A stretch of 64,000 nt of DNA from Azospirillum canadense. GTDB taxonomy: Bacteria > Pseudomonadota > Alphaproteobacteria > Azospirillales > Azospirillaceae. Position 1 is the stretch's first letter; each line of letters begins with the position of its first letter. The notes under the pieces were generated by a model that did no database searches, had not been told where the DNA came from, and saw only the letters and a list, made by a program, of their open reading frames with translations. Both the position numbers and the translations under genes were made by a program. Positions 48,000 to 56,108 of the stretch are shown piece after piece. The stretch covers positions 1,786,501 to 1,850,500 of the forward strand of contig NZ_JAOQNG010000001.1 in assembly GCF_025961225.1 (NCBI RefSeq), written 5' to 3'.

Positions 48000-48464
48000 T
48001 CACCCGTTCTGGGGCTCCGGGGCGAGCTGCTCGACGAACTCGTTGAAGTCCGACGCCTCGCGGAAGTCCTTGTAGACCGAGGCGTAGCGGATGTAGGCGA
48101 CCGGGTCGAGCGCCTGGAGCGCCGCCATGATCATCTCGCCGATCTGCTTCGACGGGATCTCGCTCTCGCCCGACGATTCGAGCTGGCGCACCAGGCTGTT
48201 CACCACCCGGTCGATGCGGTCGGCGTCGATCGGGCGCTTGCGCAGCGCGATGCGCATGGAGCGCAGCAGCTTCTCGCGGTCGAAGGGCTCGCGTTGCCCG
48301 CCGCTCTTCACCACCGTCAGCTCGCGCAGTTGCACGCGCTCGAAGGTGGTGAAGCGCGCCCCGCAGCCCGGGCAGAAGCGCCGTCGGCGAATCGCCGAGT
48401 TGTCCTCGGTCGGCCGCGAGTCCTTGACCTGGGTGTCCTCGTGTCCGCAGAACGGGCAGCGCAT
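48000..48464 (-). CDS. nrdR: Transcriptional repressor NrdR
   Basis: A 154-residue regulator of ribonucleotide reductase genes. The N-terminal zinc ribbon has Cys3, Cys6, Cys31 and Cys34 (MRCPFCGHE, then [17 protein letters not shown]). The following ATP-cone domain contains [20 protein letters not shown]. Length is typical. It lies between glyA (30 bases upstream) and ribD, a conserved alphaproteobacterial order. Confidence 0.97.
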   Translation of the reverse strand: MRCPFCGHEDTQVKDSRPTEDNSAIRRRRFCPGCGARFTTFERVQLRELTVVKSGGQREPFDREKLLRSMRIALRKRPIDADRIDRVVNSLVRQLESSGESEIPSKQIGEMIMAALQALDPVAYIRYASVYKDFREASDFNEFVEQLAPEPQNG

Positions 48465-48494
48465 GTCCGGCCTTTCCCTTTGCTTGGGTGCTTT

Positions 48495-49805
48495 TTACAG
48501 AGTCGGGTAGATCGGGAAGCGGCGGCACAGCTCGCGCACCTCTTCCCGCACCTTCGCCTCGACCGCGGCGTTGTCGCCGGAGTTGCTGGCGGCCAGCCCG
48601 TCCAGCGTCTCCACGATCATGCGGCCGACCTGCTCGAACTCCGCGACGCCGAAGCCGCGGGTCGTGGCGGCCGGGCTGCCCAGGCGGACGCCGGAGGTGA
48701 CCATCGGCTTCTGCGGGTCGAACGGCACGCCGTTCTTGTTGCAGGTCATGCCGGCGTGCTCCAGGCTCGCCTCGGCCGCCTTGCCAGTCAGGTTCTTCGG
48801 GCGCAGGTCGACCAGGACGATGTGGCTGTCCGTGCCGCCCGACACGATGTCCAGACCGCCGTCGATCAACACCTTCGACAGGGCGCGGGCGTTGTCCAGC
48901 ACAGCCTGGGCGTAGGTCTTGAATTCGGGGCGCAGCGCCTCGGCGAAGGCCACCGCCTTGGCGGCGATGACGTGCATCAGCGGGCCGCCCTGCAGGCCGG
49001 GGAAGACCGCCGAGTTGATCTTCTTGGCGATCTCCTCGCTGTTGGTCAGCACCATGCCGCCGCGCGGGCCGCGCAGCGTCTTGTGGGTGGTGGTGGTGAC
49101 CACGTCGGCGTAGGGGAACGGGTTCGGATAGACGCCGCCGGCGATCAGGCCGGCGTAGTGGGCGATGTCCACCATGAAGTAGGCCCCGACCTCGTCCGCG
49201 ATGGCGCGGAAGCGCTCATAGTCCAGGACGCGCGGGTAGGCGGAGCCGCCGGCGATGATCAGCTTCGGCTTGTGCTCGCGGGCCAGCGCCTCGACCTGGT
49301 CGAAGTCGATCAGGTGGTCATCCTTGCGCACGCCGTACTGCACGGCCTTGAACCACTTGCCGGACAGGTTCGGGGCGGCGCCGTGGGTCAGGTGGCCGCC
49401 GGCGGCCAGCGACATGCCGAGGATGCAGTCGCCCGGCTGCAGCAGCGCCAGGTTCACCGCTTGGTTGGCCTGGGAGCCGGAGTTCGGCTGGACGTTGGCG
49501 AAGTTGCAGCCGAACAGCTTGCAGGCGCGCTCGATCGCCAGCGTCTCGGCGACGTCCACATACTCGCAGCCGCCGTAGTAGCGCTTGCCCGGATAGCCTT
49601 CCGCGTACTTGTTGGTCATGACCGAGCCCTGCGCCTCCAGCACCGCCTGGGAGACGATGTTCTCGGACGCGATCAGCTCGATCTGCTCCTGCTGGCGGAC
49701 CAGTTCGTCGCGCACCGCACGCGCGAGTTCGGGATCCGTCTCGGCAAGCGAGGCGGCGAAGAAGCGGCCGATCTCGGCGCGGGGGTCGGCGTTGGTCACG
49801 GTCAT
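48495..49805 (-). CDS. glyA: Serine hydroxymethyltransferase
   Basis: A 436-residue PLP enzyme that interconverts serine and glycine with tetrahydrofolate. Signatures include [39 protein letters not shown], and the PLP-lysine region [17 protein letters not shown]. Length is normal. Start ATG 49805. No glycine riboswitch is visible in the 116 bases upstream. Confidence 0.97.
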   Translation of the reverse strand: MTVTNADPRAEIGRFFAASLAETDPELARAVRDELVRQQEQIELIASENIVSQAVLEAQGSVMTNKYAEGYPGKRYYGGCEYVDVAETLAIERACKLFGCNFANVQPNSGSQANQAVNLALLQPGDCILGMSLAAGGHLTHGAAPNLSGKWFKAVQYGVRKDDHLIDFDQVEALAREHKPKLIIAGGSAYPRVLDYERFRAIADEVGAYFMVDIAHYAGLIAGGVYPNPFPYADVVTTTTHKTLRGPRGGMVLTNSEEIAKKINSAVFPGLQGGPLMHVIAAKAVAFAEALRPEFKTYAQAVLDNARALSKVLIDGGLDIVSGGTDSHIVLVDLRPKNLTGKAAEASLEHAGMTCNKNGVPFDPQKPMVTSGVRLGSPAATTRGFGVAEFEQVGRMIVETLDGLAASNSGDNAAVEAKVREEVRELCRRFPIYPTL

Positions 49806-49921
49806 GGCAGGGCAGGTCCTTGGTTCTTAGTGGCGGTCTCGGTCCGCCGTGTCGGTCCGCCGCTGTGCGCGGAAGGGTCGGCGGCAGGAAAACGGTCAGA
49901 CGAATAAGGAAAGAATAAGGG

Positions 49922-50359
49922 TCAACCCATCTTTGCGATGCGGCGGCTGTGCCGCTCGCCGCCTTCGAAAGCGGTCTTCAGGAACACGTCCACGCAGTCC
50001 CGGGCGATCTCCGGCCCGATGATGCGGGCGCCCAGCGCCACCACGTTGGCGTCGTTGTGCTCGCGCGACAGGCGCGAGGTGGTCACGTCGTGCACCAGTG
50101 CCGCGCGGATGCCCGGGTGACGATTCGCCGCGATGCTGATGCCGATGCCGCTGCCGCAAATCAGCACGCCCCGCTCTGCCCGCCCGTCGGCGATGGCGCC
50201 GGCCACGGCGGCCGCGAAATCGGGATAGTCGACCGACTGCGGGCCGTCGCAGCCGAGGTCGATCACCTCGTAGCCGGCGTCGCGAAGCCAGGAGCCGATT
50301 TGGGCCTTCAGTTCGAAGCCGGCGTGGTCGGATGCGAGTGCGATGTTGCGGGCGGTCAT
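49922..50359 (-). CDS. rpiB: Ribose-5-phosphate isomerase B
   Basis: A 145-residue sugar-phosphate isomerase of the RpiB/LacAB family, linking ribose-5-P and ribulose-5-P. The start IALASDHAGFELKAQI, the catalytic cysteine in GVLICGSGIGISIAANR and the histidine region LVHDVTTSRLSREHNDANV are present. ATG 50359 matches the family start. It is separated from glyA by about 115 bases on the same strand. A repeat array lies about 160 bases upstream. Confidence 0.95.
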   Translation of the reverse strand: MTARNIALASDHAGFELKAQIGSWLRDAGYEVIDLGCDGPQSVDYPDFAAAVAGAIADGRAERGVLICGSGIGISIAANRHPGIRAALVHDVTTSRLSREHNDANVVALGARIIGPEIARDCVDVFLKTAFEGGERHSRRIAKMG

Positions 50360-50931
50360 GGAACTGGAACTCCGTGCACGAAGACAGGCGGCGCCACCCG
50401 GAGCGGGAGGCCGGCGCGGGTCGCACGCTACCAGATGTCGGTGCGATTCGCCAGATGGACACAAAGCACAGCGCCTACGCCTCGGGCAAGGGCGCCCTGC
50501 GTGGAACACAGGGGCTTATCGCTGCGAATCATTATCGACTTTCGCTGCGAATCGTTATCGCCTTTTTGCTGCGAATCGTTATCATCAGACATTGCTCCCA
50601 GCCGCCGCGAAACAATCTTCCTCTACTTGGCGGCGGAGCGGGGCGTTGACGGAGTAAGCAGCCCGTCCGATGCGTGACCGGCACACGAATCGGCCAATTG
50701 CTGTGCCCAAGTCTCGTGGTTTCGCGCAGCTTCGCGCTACTAGACGGTGCCTAATGGCCGGGCAGAGGCACCGGCGCCTCGCCGTTTTCAGCGTTAACTG
50801 ATTTAACGGCCGCTCTTAACTTCTGGACGTCCTAAATAACTTAATTCCCGCTTGCCGAAATTATATTGACACCAAAATCACGGTATGCAACTTGGTGTTA
50901 GGGACCAAATGAAAATTCAGGACAACAGGCA
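50360..50931. other. Intergenic region between rpiB and mucR
   Basis: Between divergent genes rpiB and mucR there is no convincing gene. It holds the three-copy repeat at 50521-50583. The part from about 50800 to 50930 is A/T-rich and must hold the mucR promoter; MucR proteins often bind A/T-rich DNA and repress themselves. Confidence 0.5.
50521..50583. repeat. Three tandem copies of GCTGCGAATCRTTATC
   Basis: Copies of the 16-base unit are at 50521-50536, 50544-50559 and 50568-50583, spaced 23 and 24 bases apart, about two helical turns. The unit reads GATAAYGATTCGCAGC on the other strand, which resembles half of a Fur-type iron box. The spacing suggests a cooperative protein-binding array, but the regulator is not shown. 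Confidence 0.6.
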
Positions 50932-51375
50932 ATGAGTGACCAGCTTCGCGCCGACGCGCCCGACAATGCGCTGCTGCGCATGACGGCGGAGATCGTTTCC
51001 GCGTATGTCAGCAAGAACGTTCTGCCGGCGCAGCAGATTCCCGAGGTCATCAACACGGTCTATTCGTCGCTGACCGGATTGAACTCGCAGCCGCGCGAGT
51101 TGCCGACGGAACCGCTCAAGCCTGCGGTTCCGATTCGCAAGTCGGTCACGCCCGAATACATCGTTTGTCTCGAGGACGGCAAAAAGCTGAAGATGCTGAA
51201 GCGGCACCTTCGCTCGACCTACAACATGTCGCCCGACGAATACCGCGCCCGTTGGGGCCTTCCGCCGGATTACCCGATGGTTGCGCCGAACTACGCCGCC
51301 CAGCGGTCGGAGTTCGCCAAGCGAATCGGCCTTGGCCGCAGCTCCGGGCGCCAGACGCGCCGCCGCGCCGGCTGA
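50932..51375 (+). CDS. mucR: MucR/Ros-family transcriptional regulator
   Basis: A 147-residue regulator. The Ros/MucR region lies at residues about 68-140 and contains VTPEYIVCLEDGKKLKMLKR, then HLRSTYNMSPDEYRARWGLP and DYPMVAPNYAAQRSEFAKR. The prokaryotic zinc finger is degenerate: the first cysteine and aspartate (CLED) and one histidine (RHL) are kept, but the usual second histidine is replaced by threonine. Members control exopolysaccharide and many other genes. A tandemly duplicated terminator follows the stop. Confidence 0.92.
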   Translation: MSDQLRADAPDNALLRMTAEIVSAYVSKNVLPAQQIPEVINTVYSSLTGLNSQPRELPTEPLKPAVPIRKSVTPEYIVCLEDGKKLKMLKRHLRSTYNMSPDEYRARWGLPPDYPMVAPNYAAQRSEFAKRIGLGRSSGRQTRRRAG

Positions 51376-51392
51376 TCGCGCGCTCCGTCCTG

Positions 51393-51470
51393 AAAGAAAG
51401 GGCCGGCCCTGGTTATGGGGCCGGCCCTTTCTTTTTCACAGGTTATGGGGCCGGCCCTTTCTTTTTCACA
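51393..51470 (+). terminator. Terminator of mucR with tandem duplicated 30-bp segment
   Basis: AAAGAAAGGGCCGGCCC pairs perfectly with GGGCCGGCCCTTTCTTT around an 8-base loop, followed by a T-rich tract. The segment 51411-51440, covering loop, right arm and T-tract, is repeated exactly at 51441-51470. The second right arm can pair with the same left arm. Confidence 0.9.
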
Positions 51471-51527
51471 ATGCCGCGCCGACAATGCCGAACTCATGAT
51501 CTTCGGTTGATGGACTTGGGCCAGTGC

Positions 51528-51866
51528 TCAGCCGCAAGTCTTTCCACCGGCCAGACGGCAGTTGAAGCGCTCCACGTTCCGGGTCAACTCCTGCCCGGTG
51601 TTGGTGTTCTCCTCGTTGAGGCACTTCAGGTAGTCCATCGTCCGGTCCACATACTCCTTCACCTCGAACTGGCAGGCGGACATCTTGTCGGCGCTGACGA
51701 AGGTGGTGGTGTCGTCCATGCAGACGGGAACGCCGGGCTTGGTGCAGCCGTTGACGGTTGCGGCCAGGGCCTGGGATAGGCCGGCCCCCGTGATCGCCCC
51801 CGTGATCGCCATGGTGATCGCCACGGCCATCGCGGCCGCTCCCAGCACGAACTTGGCGCAACGCAT
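51528..51866 (-). CDS. Secreted cysteine-containing hypothetical protein
   Basis: A 112-residue protein. A signal peptide of about 35 residues (hydrophobic, ending SQALAA) is followed by a mature part with six cysteines (in NGCTKPGVPVC, SACQFE, LKCLNE, FNCRL, KTC), which fits a disulfide-stabilised periplasmic protein. Nothing recognised. It is convergent with mucR. Confidence 0.7.
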   Translation of the reverse strand: MRCAKFVLGAAAMAVAITMAITGAITGAGLSQALAATVNGCTKPGVPVCMDDTTTFVSADKMSACQFEVKEYVDRTMDYLKCLNEENTNTGQELTRNVERFNCRLAGGKTCG

Positions 51867-52184
51867 GTATTCGTCTCCCTCCGGACTTGCCGTGTCGGCG
51901 TCTGTTCTGGGCCAAGCTCCACCATCCGCCGGCTGAGTTCAAGCGCGCGAAGCGTCGGCCCATTCGTTCGTCGATGCGGTTTCTACAGGCGTTACGACCG
52001 ATGCACCAGTGCCGACGGGGATGCATAGGACTAGAGTTGTGGCCGAGCAGTTCGCCCCAGGACCGGCCCCGCAGGTCCGGCTCCGGGATGTCAGTGCTCA
52101 CCATCAGCAGAAGCCAAGACTAGAACCGCGCCCCCGGACCCGTCCGGTGGGCGCGTTCCTTGTGGGGCACCCGCCAGCGAAGGA
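51867..52184. other. Intergenic region with a minus-strand terminator
   Basis: No gene is visible. Positions 52124-52157 form a hairpin on the minus strand (AACGCGCCC pairing with GGGCGCGGTT, one bulge), which would end the small DUF6898-like gene. The rest is the promoter region of the secreted protein gene. Confidence 0.45.
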
Positions 52185-52433
52185 TCAGCGCCCCGGCGCC
52201 TTGGCGGCGGCGGCACGGTTCAGCACGAACTGCAGCTTGTTAACCGCGGTGCGCTTCAGCAGCTCCGTGCTGCCGGTGGCCGGCCCGGCGACCGACACCT
52301 CGGTCCCCGTGGCGGGGTCGATGGCGATGACCTTCATGTAGCTGCCGACGCGCTGGAACTCGAACAGCACCTCGCCACCGCCCCTGTTCCCGCCCTGGGC
52401 CCCGCCCTGGCCGCCCCCTGCCCTGCCCGTCAT
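52185..52433 (-). CDS. Small conserved protein (DUF6898-like)
   Basis: An 82-residue protein with a glycine-rich N-terminal 20 residues, then EVLFEFQRVGSYMKVIAIDP and ATGTEVSVAGP, a two-strand pattern, and a helical end ELLKRTAVNKLQFVLNR. I recall a Rhodospirillales family of this pattern (DUF6898), unverified. Function unknown. It is divergent from the DUF892 gene. Confidence 0.7.
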   Translation of the reverse strand: MTGRAGGGQGGAQGGNRGGGEVLFEFQRVGSYMKVIAIDPATGTEVSVAGPATGSTELLKRTAVNKLQFVLNRAAAAKAPGR

Positions 52434-52517
52434 CGTCCTCTCCTTCGCGTCGGAACCCCGGCCACCAAGCCCTGTTGATGGCGCACACACATCCCCACAA
52501 CGTGAGGTACTTGCGCC

Positions 52518-53030
52518 ATGGCAACCAAGACCATGCAGGATCTGCTGATCGAGGAACTGCGCGACATCTATCACGCGGAGAAGCAGATCACCAAGGCGCT
52601 GCCGAAGCTGGCCAAGGCGGCCCATTCCGAACAGCTGCGCCAAGCGTTCGAGCTGCACCTCGAACAGACCCGCGGCCAGGTCGAGCGTCTCGAACAGGTC
52701 TTCGAGGAATTGGACACCCGCAGCCGCGGCAAGCATTGCGAAGCCATGGAAGGGCTGATCAACGAGGCCCGCGAGATCCTGGAAATGGGCCTCGCGCCTG
52801 AGGTGCAGGACGCCGCCCTGATCGCGGCCGCCCAGAAGGTGGAGCATTACGAGATCGCCAGCTACGGCACCGTCCACGCCTACGCCACAGCCTGCGGCCT
52901 GACCAAGGTCGCGCAGCTACTGGAGGAGACGCTGAACGAAGAAAAAGACACCGACAAGAAGCTCAACACTCTGGCGATCAACGACGTGAACAAAAAGGCC
53001 ATCCAGGCCAGTGGCAAGAAGGCCGCCTAA
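52518..53030 (+). CDS. YciE/YciF (DUF892) ferritin-like protein
   Basis: A 170-residue four-helix-bundle protein of the DUF892 family, often induced by stress. Signature parts: DLLIEELRDIYHAEKQITKA, QVERLEQVFEELD, and the carboxylate/histidine helix KVEHYEIASYGTVHAYAT, which fits a ferritin-like di-iron site. The C-terminus is lysine-rich. No partner genes are nearby. Confidence 0.9.
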   Translation: MATKTMQDLLIEELRDIYHAEKQITKALPKLAKAAHSEQLRQAFELHLEQTRGQVERLEQVFEELDTRSRGKHCEAMEGLINEAREILEMGLAPEVQDAALIAAAQKVEHYEIASYGTVHAYATACGLTKVAQLLEETLNEEKDTDKKLNTLAINDVNKKAIQASGKKAA

Positions 53031-53231
53031 CCCGCACCGGTTGCACTGGCTCTCATTCCCTGAAGTCTACTCACCGACATCGGGCGCCGTTTCACCGGCG
53101 CGCGCCACGCGGGCTCCGCATGGGTGCCCGCGTGTTTTGTCTCACCCCCGGCACCCCCGGCGCCGTTGAAGGGGGTACCCCACCGGGGTACACTCGGCCC
53201 CGCTCCGAACGACGAAACCGGTGCCGGCGCC

Positions 53232-53672
53232 ATGCGCAGGGTCCTCGCCTCCTTCCGATCCGGTCTGCTGGGCGCCGCATTGCTCGGCGCCGTGCTGGGA
53301 TTCGCCCCCCGGACCGCCGCGTTGGCCGCTGAAGGCCCGCCGGCCCTGCCGCCGTCGGTGCGCATCAAGCCCGTGATGGTCCCGGTCGTCACCCGCGGGC
53401 AGGTGGAGCGCTACACGCAGATCGAGGTGATGCTGGAGGTGGCGAACGCCACCAAGCTGGGCGACGTCCAACTGGCCATCCCGCGCCTGCACGACGCGAC
53501 CCTGCGCGCCGTCTACAAGGGGATCGCGGAAGGCTGGATCGTGCGCGGCAACATCGCCAACATGCCGGCACTGCGCCGCACCATCAACGACGAGAGCGTC
53601 CGCTTGTTCGGCAAGGACGTGATCAGCCGCATCCTGATCACCCCGCTGTCCCGGCAATCAAGCTTTCCATAA
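53232..53672 (+). CDS. Secreted FliL-like protein
   Basis: A 146-residue protein with an N-terminal signal sequence or anchor (about residues 1-33). The mature domain contains VRIKPVMVPVVTRGQVERYT, VMLEVANATKL and HDATLRAVYKGIAEG, ending VISRILITPLSRQ. It follows the same strand/helix pattern as the FliL-like protein at 42236 and is probably its paralogue. No flagellar genes are close. ATG 53232 is preferred over the longer frame from 53124 because it begins the signal sequence. Confidence 0.65.
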   Translation: MRRVLASFRSGLLGAALLGAVLGFAPRTAALAAEGPPALPPSVRIKPVMVPVVTRGQVERYTQIEVMLEVANATKLGDVQLAIPRLHDATLRAVYKGIAEGWIVRGNIANMPALRRTINDESVRLFGKDVISRILITPLSRQSSFP

Positions 53673-53766
53673 ACCGGCACGTTTCCTGCCAGCCCGCCGC
53701 TTTCCACGGTTGCCACTCCCCGCCCGTCGCGGCAGCATGGCCCCGGCATTGGGGAGGAAAAACACT

Positions 53767-54195
53767 ATGGCCGTGGTCTATGTGGCGCGCAGCGCCGCGC
53801 TGACGAAATGGGCGTCCGACGTCGGACAGGGCAAGCACACCTTCAAGCTGGGCGTGGCCGCGGACCAGGACGCGGCGAAGGCCGCGGTCGAAGCCGGCTG
53901 GGCCGGGGAGACCGACTGGCGCACGGTGCACAGCCAGGACATCGCCGATATTGACGAAGACTCGGTGCTAGAACGGCTGATGCGCAAGGAAAAGGTCATC
54001 GACCCGACCTACTACCCCAAATTGAAGGGTGCGACTGGAGTGTTCCGCATTACGCTCACCAACGTGCAGAACAGCCTGCTCGTCGCCAAGGCGATGTCCG
54101 CCGACGAGCCGCTCGTTGACATCAAGGTGAAGCCCAAGGACATCGCCGACTACATGATCCGCAACGCTCTTCCCACGGCCCCCTCAGCCTCATGA
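53767..54195 (+). CDS. Hypothetical protein coupled to DUF488 gene
   Basis: A 142-residue soluble protein starting MAVVYVARSAALTKWASDVG. No known family is recognised. It has a charged helical centre (SVLERLMRKEKVIDPTYYPK) and a C-terminal NVQNSLLVAKAMSADEPLVD. GGGGAGGAAAAAC lies immediately upstream. Its stop overlaps the DUF488 start by 4 bases (ATGA), so the two are co-expressed. Confidence 0.75.
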   Translation: MAVVYVARSAALTKWASDVGQGKHTFKLGVAADQDAAKAAVEAGWAGETDWRTVHSQDIADIDEDSVLERLMRKEKVIDPTYYPKLKGATGVFRITLTNVQNSLLVAKAMSADEPLVDIKVKPKDIADYMIRNALPTAPSAS

Positions 54196-54668
54196 CGGCC
54201 AGCCCGATGACCGCCCCGACCCTTTTCACCATCGGCTACGAGCGTGCGTCGCAGGGCGACCTGCTGGCGACGCTGAAGGCGCGCGGGGTCGGCGTCCTGC
54301 TGGACGTGCGCGACCTGCCGCTGTCCCGCCGCGCCGGCTTTTCCAAGCGCCCCCTGTCCGCCGGGCTGGAGGAGGTCGGCATCGGCTACGTCCACCTGAA
54401 GGGGCTGGGCACGCCGAAGGAAGGGCGCGTCGCCGCCCACCAAGGCGACATGGACCGCTTCTGGTCCATCGTGGAAGAGAAGATGCAGACGCCGGAGGCG
54501 GAGCACGACCTGTCCCGCGCCGCGGCCCTGGCGCAGGAGCGCCCGGCCTGCCTGCTCTGCTTCGAGGCCTCGCCCCACGTCTGCCATCGCCGCCGCGTGG
54601 CGGAACTGCTGCACGACCGCTTCGGCTTCACGGTCGAACACCTGTCCGCCACGGACCCGTCCTTTTAG
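54192..54668 (+). CDS. DUF488 domain protein
   Basis: A 158-residue protein of the DUF488 family, which is widespread but uncharacterised. Motifs: FTIGYERASQGDLLATLK, VLLDVRDLPLSRRAGFSK and, near the end, RPACLLCFEASPHVCHRRRV, where conserved cysteines and histidine suggest a catalytic or nucleic-acid-related site. It starts inside the stop of the preceding gene, and an acetyltransferase follows 10 bases later. Confidence 0.88.
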   Translation: MTASPMTAPTLFTIGYERASQGDLLATLKARGVGVLLDVRDLPLSRRAGFSKRPLSAGLEEVGIGYVHLKGLGTPKEGRVAAHQGDMDRFWSIVEEKMQTPEAEHDLSRAAALAQERPACLLCFEASPHVCHRRRVAELLHDRFGFTVEHLSATDPSF

Positions 54669-54678
54669 GAACCCGCCC

Positions 54679-55131
54679 ATGCAATCCCGCTGGTCCCGCT
54701 TCGACGAGCTGCCGCTTGCCGACTTCTACGCCATGCTGCATCTGCGCCAGAGCGTGCTGATCGTCGAGCAGGCCTCCCCCTACCCCGACCTTGACGGCCG
54801 CGACCCGGAAGCCCTGCACCTCGCGCTCTACGACGGCGAGACCACGGCGCCCGTCGGCTACGCGCGCATCTTCGGGCCGGATCCGGCGACCGGGACGACC
54901 TCCTTCGGCCGCCTCGCCGTGGCGCCGGCGTGGCGCGGCAAGGCGCTGGGCCGTCGGCTGGTGGCCGAATGCCTGGGCCGCCTCGCCCGCGAATGGCCGG
55001 AGCACGATGTGCTGATCAGCGCGCAGCTGTACCTGGAAGATTTCTACGGCAGCTTCGGCCTGCACCGCGTCAGCGACATCTACGACGATGTAGGCATCGA
55101 CCACATCGACATGCGTCTGAAGCGCGGGTGA
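54679..55131 (+). CDS. GNAT acetyltransferase, ElaA family
   Basis: A 150-residue acyltransferase. It shows the ElaA pattern FYAMLHLRQSVLIVEQASPY, PDLDGRDPEALHLAL and the acetyl-CoA-binding RLAVAPAWRGKALGRRLV. Substrate unknown. It is the third gene of a compact group with the unknown protein and DUF488; a dispersed repeat follows. Confidence 0.9.
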   Translation: MQSRWSRFDELPLADFYAMLHLRQSVLIVEQASPYPDLDGRDPEALHLALYDGETTAPVGYARIFGPDPATGTTSFGRLAVAPAWRGKALGRRLVAECLGRLAREWPEHDVLISAQLYLEDFYGSFGLHRVSDIYDDVGIDHIDMRLKRG

Positions 55132-55136
55132 GAGAA

Positions 55137-55246
55137 TTAACCACCAAGGCACCAAGACACCAAGTGAGAAGCCCCGGCCGACACGCAAACCGGAGCCGAT
55201 GCCATAGCAAGTTTGATCTTGGTGCCTTGGTGTCTTGGTGGTGAAT
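55137..55246. repeat. Inverted pair of CACCAAG-type repeats
   Basis: The left arm (55137-55164) is built of ACCAAGGCACCAAGACACC-like units; the right arm (55218-55246) is its reverse complement with two units swapped. They flank about 50 unrelated bases next to the IS element. Similar AAG-CACC repeats are known as dispersed intergenic elements in many bacteria. Confidence 0.6.
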
Positions 55247-55262
55247 AACCCCGCCCGAAGAA

Positions 55263-56084
55263 GGTGTCACGGGGTAACGACGCAGTTTAGGCAAGAGCCT
55301 TGCGCTGGAGCGAAATGCCGGGAAGCCGGTGCATTTCTGGCCGGGCCTCATCGTTGCCATGGAGATGGGCAAACAGGGCCATACGGCGGTTCACCATGGC
55401 CTTGCTCTTGGAGACGATGATCGACTTGCGGCGGCAGGTTCCGACCCAATGCCGCTGGCGGCCATTGTTGCGCTCCAGGGCGACACTCTGGTCCTTGCCC
55501 TGATAATGCCGCCCGATCGGGAGAACCGTGTCGTAGACGGCGAACTGATCGGTGCAAAACAGGCGTGCGCCCCAGCGTTGCAGACGCTCGTACAGACGCC
55601 GGAAGGTGGCTTCGTCGCGCTTGCCGCATTCCCAGTCGATCAGGCGTCCTCTGTCGCGGTCGTACGCCTTCCAGATCCAGAGTTTCTGCGCCTTGCAGCC
55701 GAGATAATGCCACATCTCGTCGATCTCGATGACGTTGGCCGGCTCCGGAATCGGCTTGGAGCAATGCCGGTCCACATACTGGCAGACCCAACGCAGCACG
55801 GACTGGCCGGTCGTGCCGAGCAACTTGCCGACGGCGCGCAACGACAGCCCATGCCCGTACAGCGTCACCGCCGCTTGCTTCGTCGGCTCCGGCACCGTCG
55901 TGTCCGGCAGGCGCGTGAACTGGAAGCCGCACCTGCGGCACAACCAACGTTGTTTGCCCAGCACGTGGCCGGATTTCACCACCCGCACGCTGCCGCAGCG
56001 CGGGCACCACGGTCGTTCACCCAAATCGACCCTTCCTCGTAGAATGAGCCGATTACATGGGATGCGTCGTTATCCCGTGACACC
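55263..56084 (-). mobile_element. IS1-family insertion sequence
   Basis: An 822-base element bounded by 22-base terminal inverted repeats, beginning GGTGTCACGGG on the left and, inverted, on the right, with one mismatch (G/A) at position 12. It contains one transposase gene on the minus strand. No identical flanking target duplication was found immediately outside the ends, so the exact ends may differ by a few bases, or the duplication has decayed. Confidence 0.85.
55287..56024 (-). CDS. IS1-family transposase
   Basis: A 245-residue transposase encoded in one frame. The N-terminal zinc-finger-like pairs are CPRCGS and CRRCGFQF, followed by a helix-turn-helix (GLSLRAVGKLLGTTGQSVL). The catalytic core includes IEIDEMWHYLG, FCTDQFAVY and ALERNNGRQR, matching the acidic triad of IS1 InsB. 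Start is TTG 56024, with GAGGAAGGG upstream. No frameshift is needed, unlike classical IS1. It appears intact. Confidence 0.9.
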   Translation of the reverse strand: MGERPWCPRCGSVRVVKSGHVLGKQRWLCRRCGFQFTRLPDTTVPEPTKQAAVTLYGHGLSLRAVGKLLGTTGQSVLRWVCQYVDRHCSKPIPEPANVIEIDEMWHYLGCKAQKLWIWKAYDRDRGRLIDWECGKRDEATFRRLYERLQRWGARLFCTDQFAVYDTVLPIGRHYQGKDQSVALERNNGRQRHWVGTCRRKSIIVSKSKAMVNRRMALFAHLHGNDEARPEMHRLPGISLQRKALA

Positions 56085-56108
56085 CTCCCGCCCGAAAAAC
56101 GCCCAAAC

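Noticed and set aside
47838..49907. 689-codon open frame antisense to nrdR and glyA
   Set aside because: Runs across two conserved genes and the intergenic palindromes; typical GC shadow.
50521..50583. CRISPR array
   Set aside because: Units of 16 bases with 7-8 base spacers are far too short, and no cas genes are present.
50332..50649. Open frames across the three-copy repeat near rpiB
   Set aside because: The apparent peptides only reflect the DNA repeat and overlap the rpiB start.
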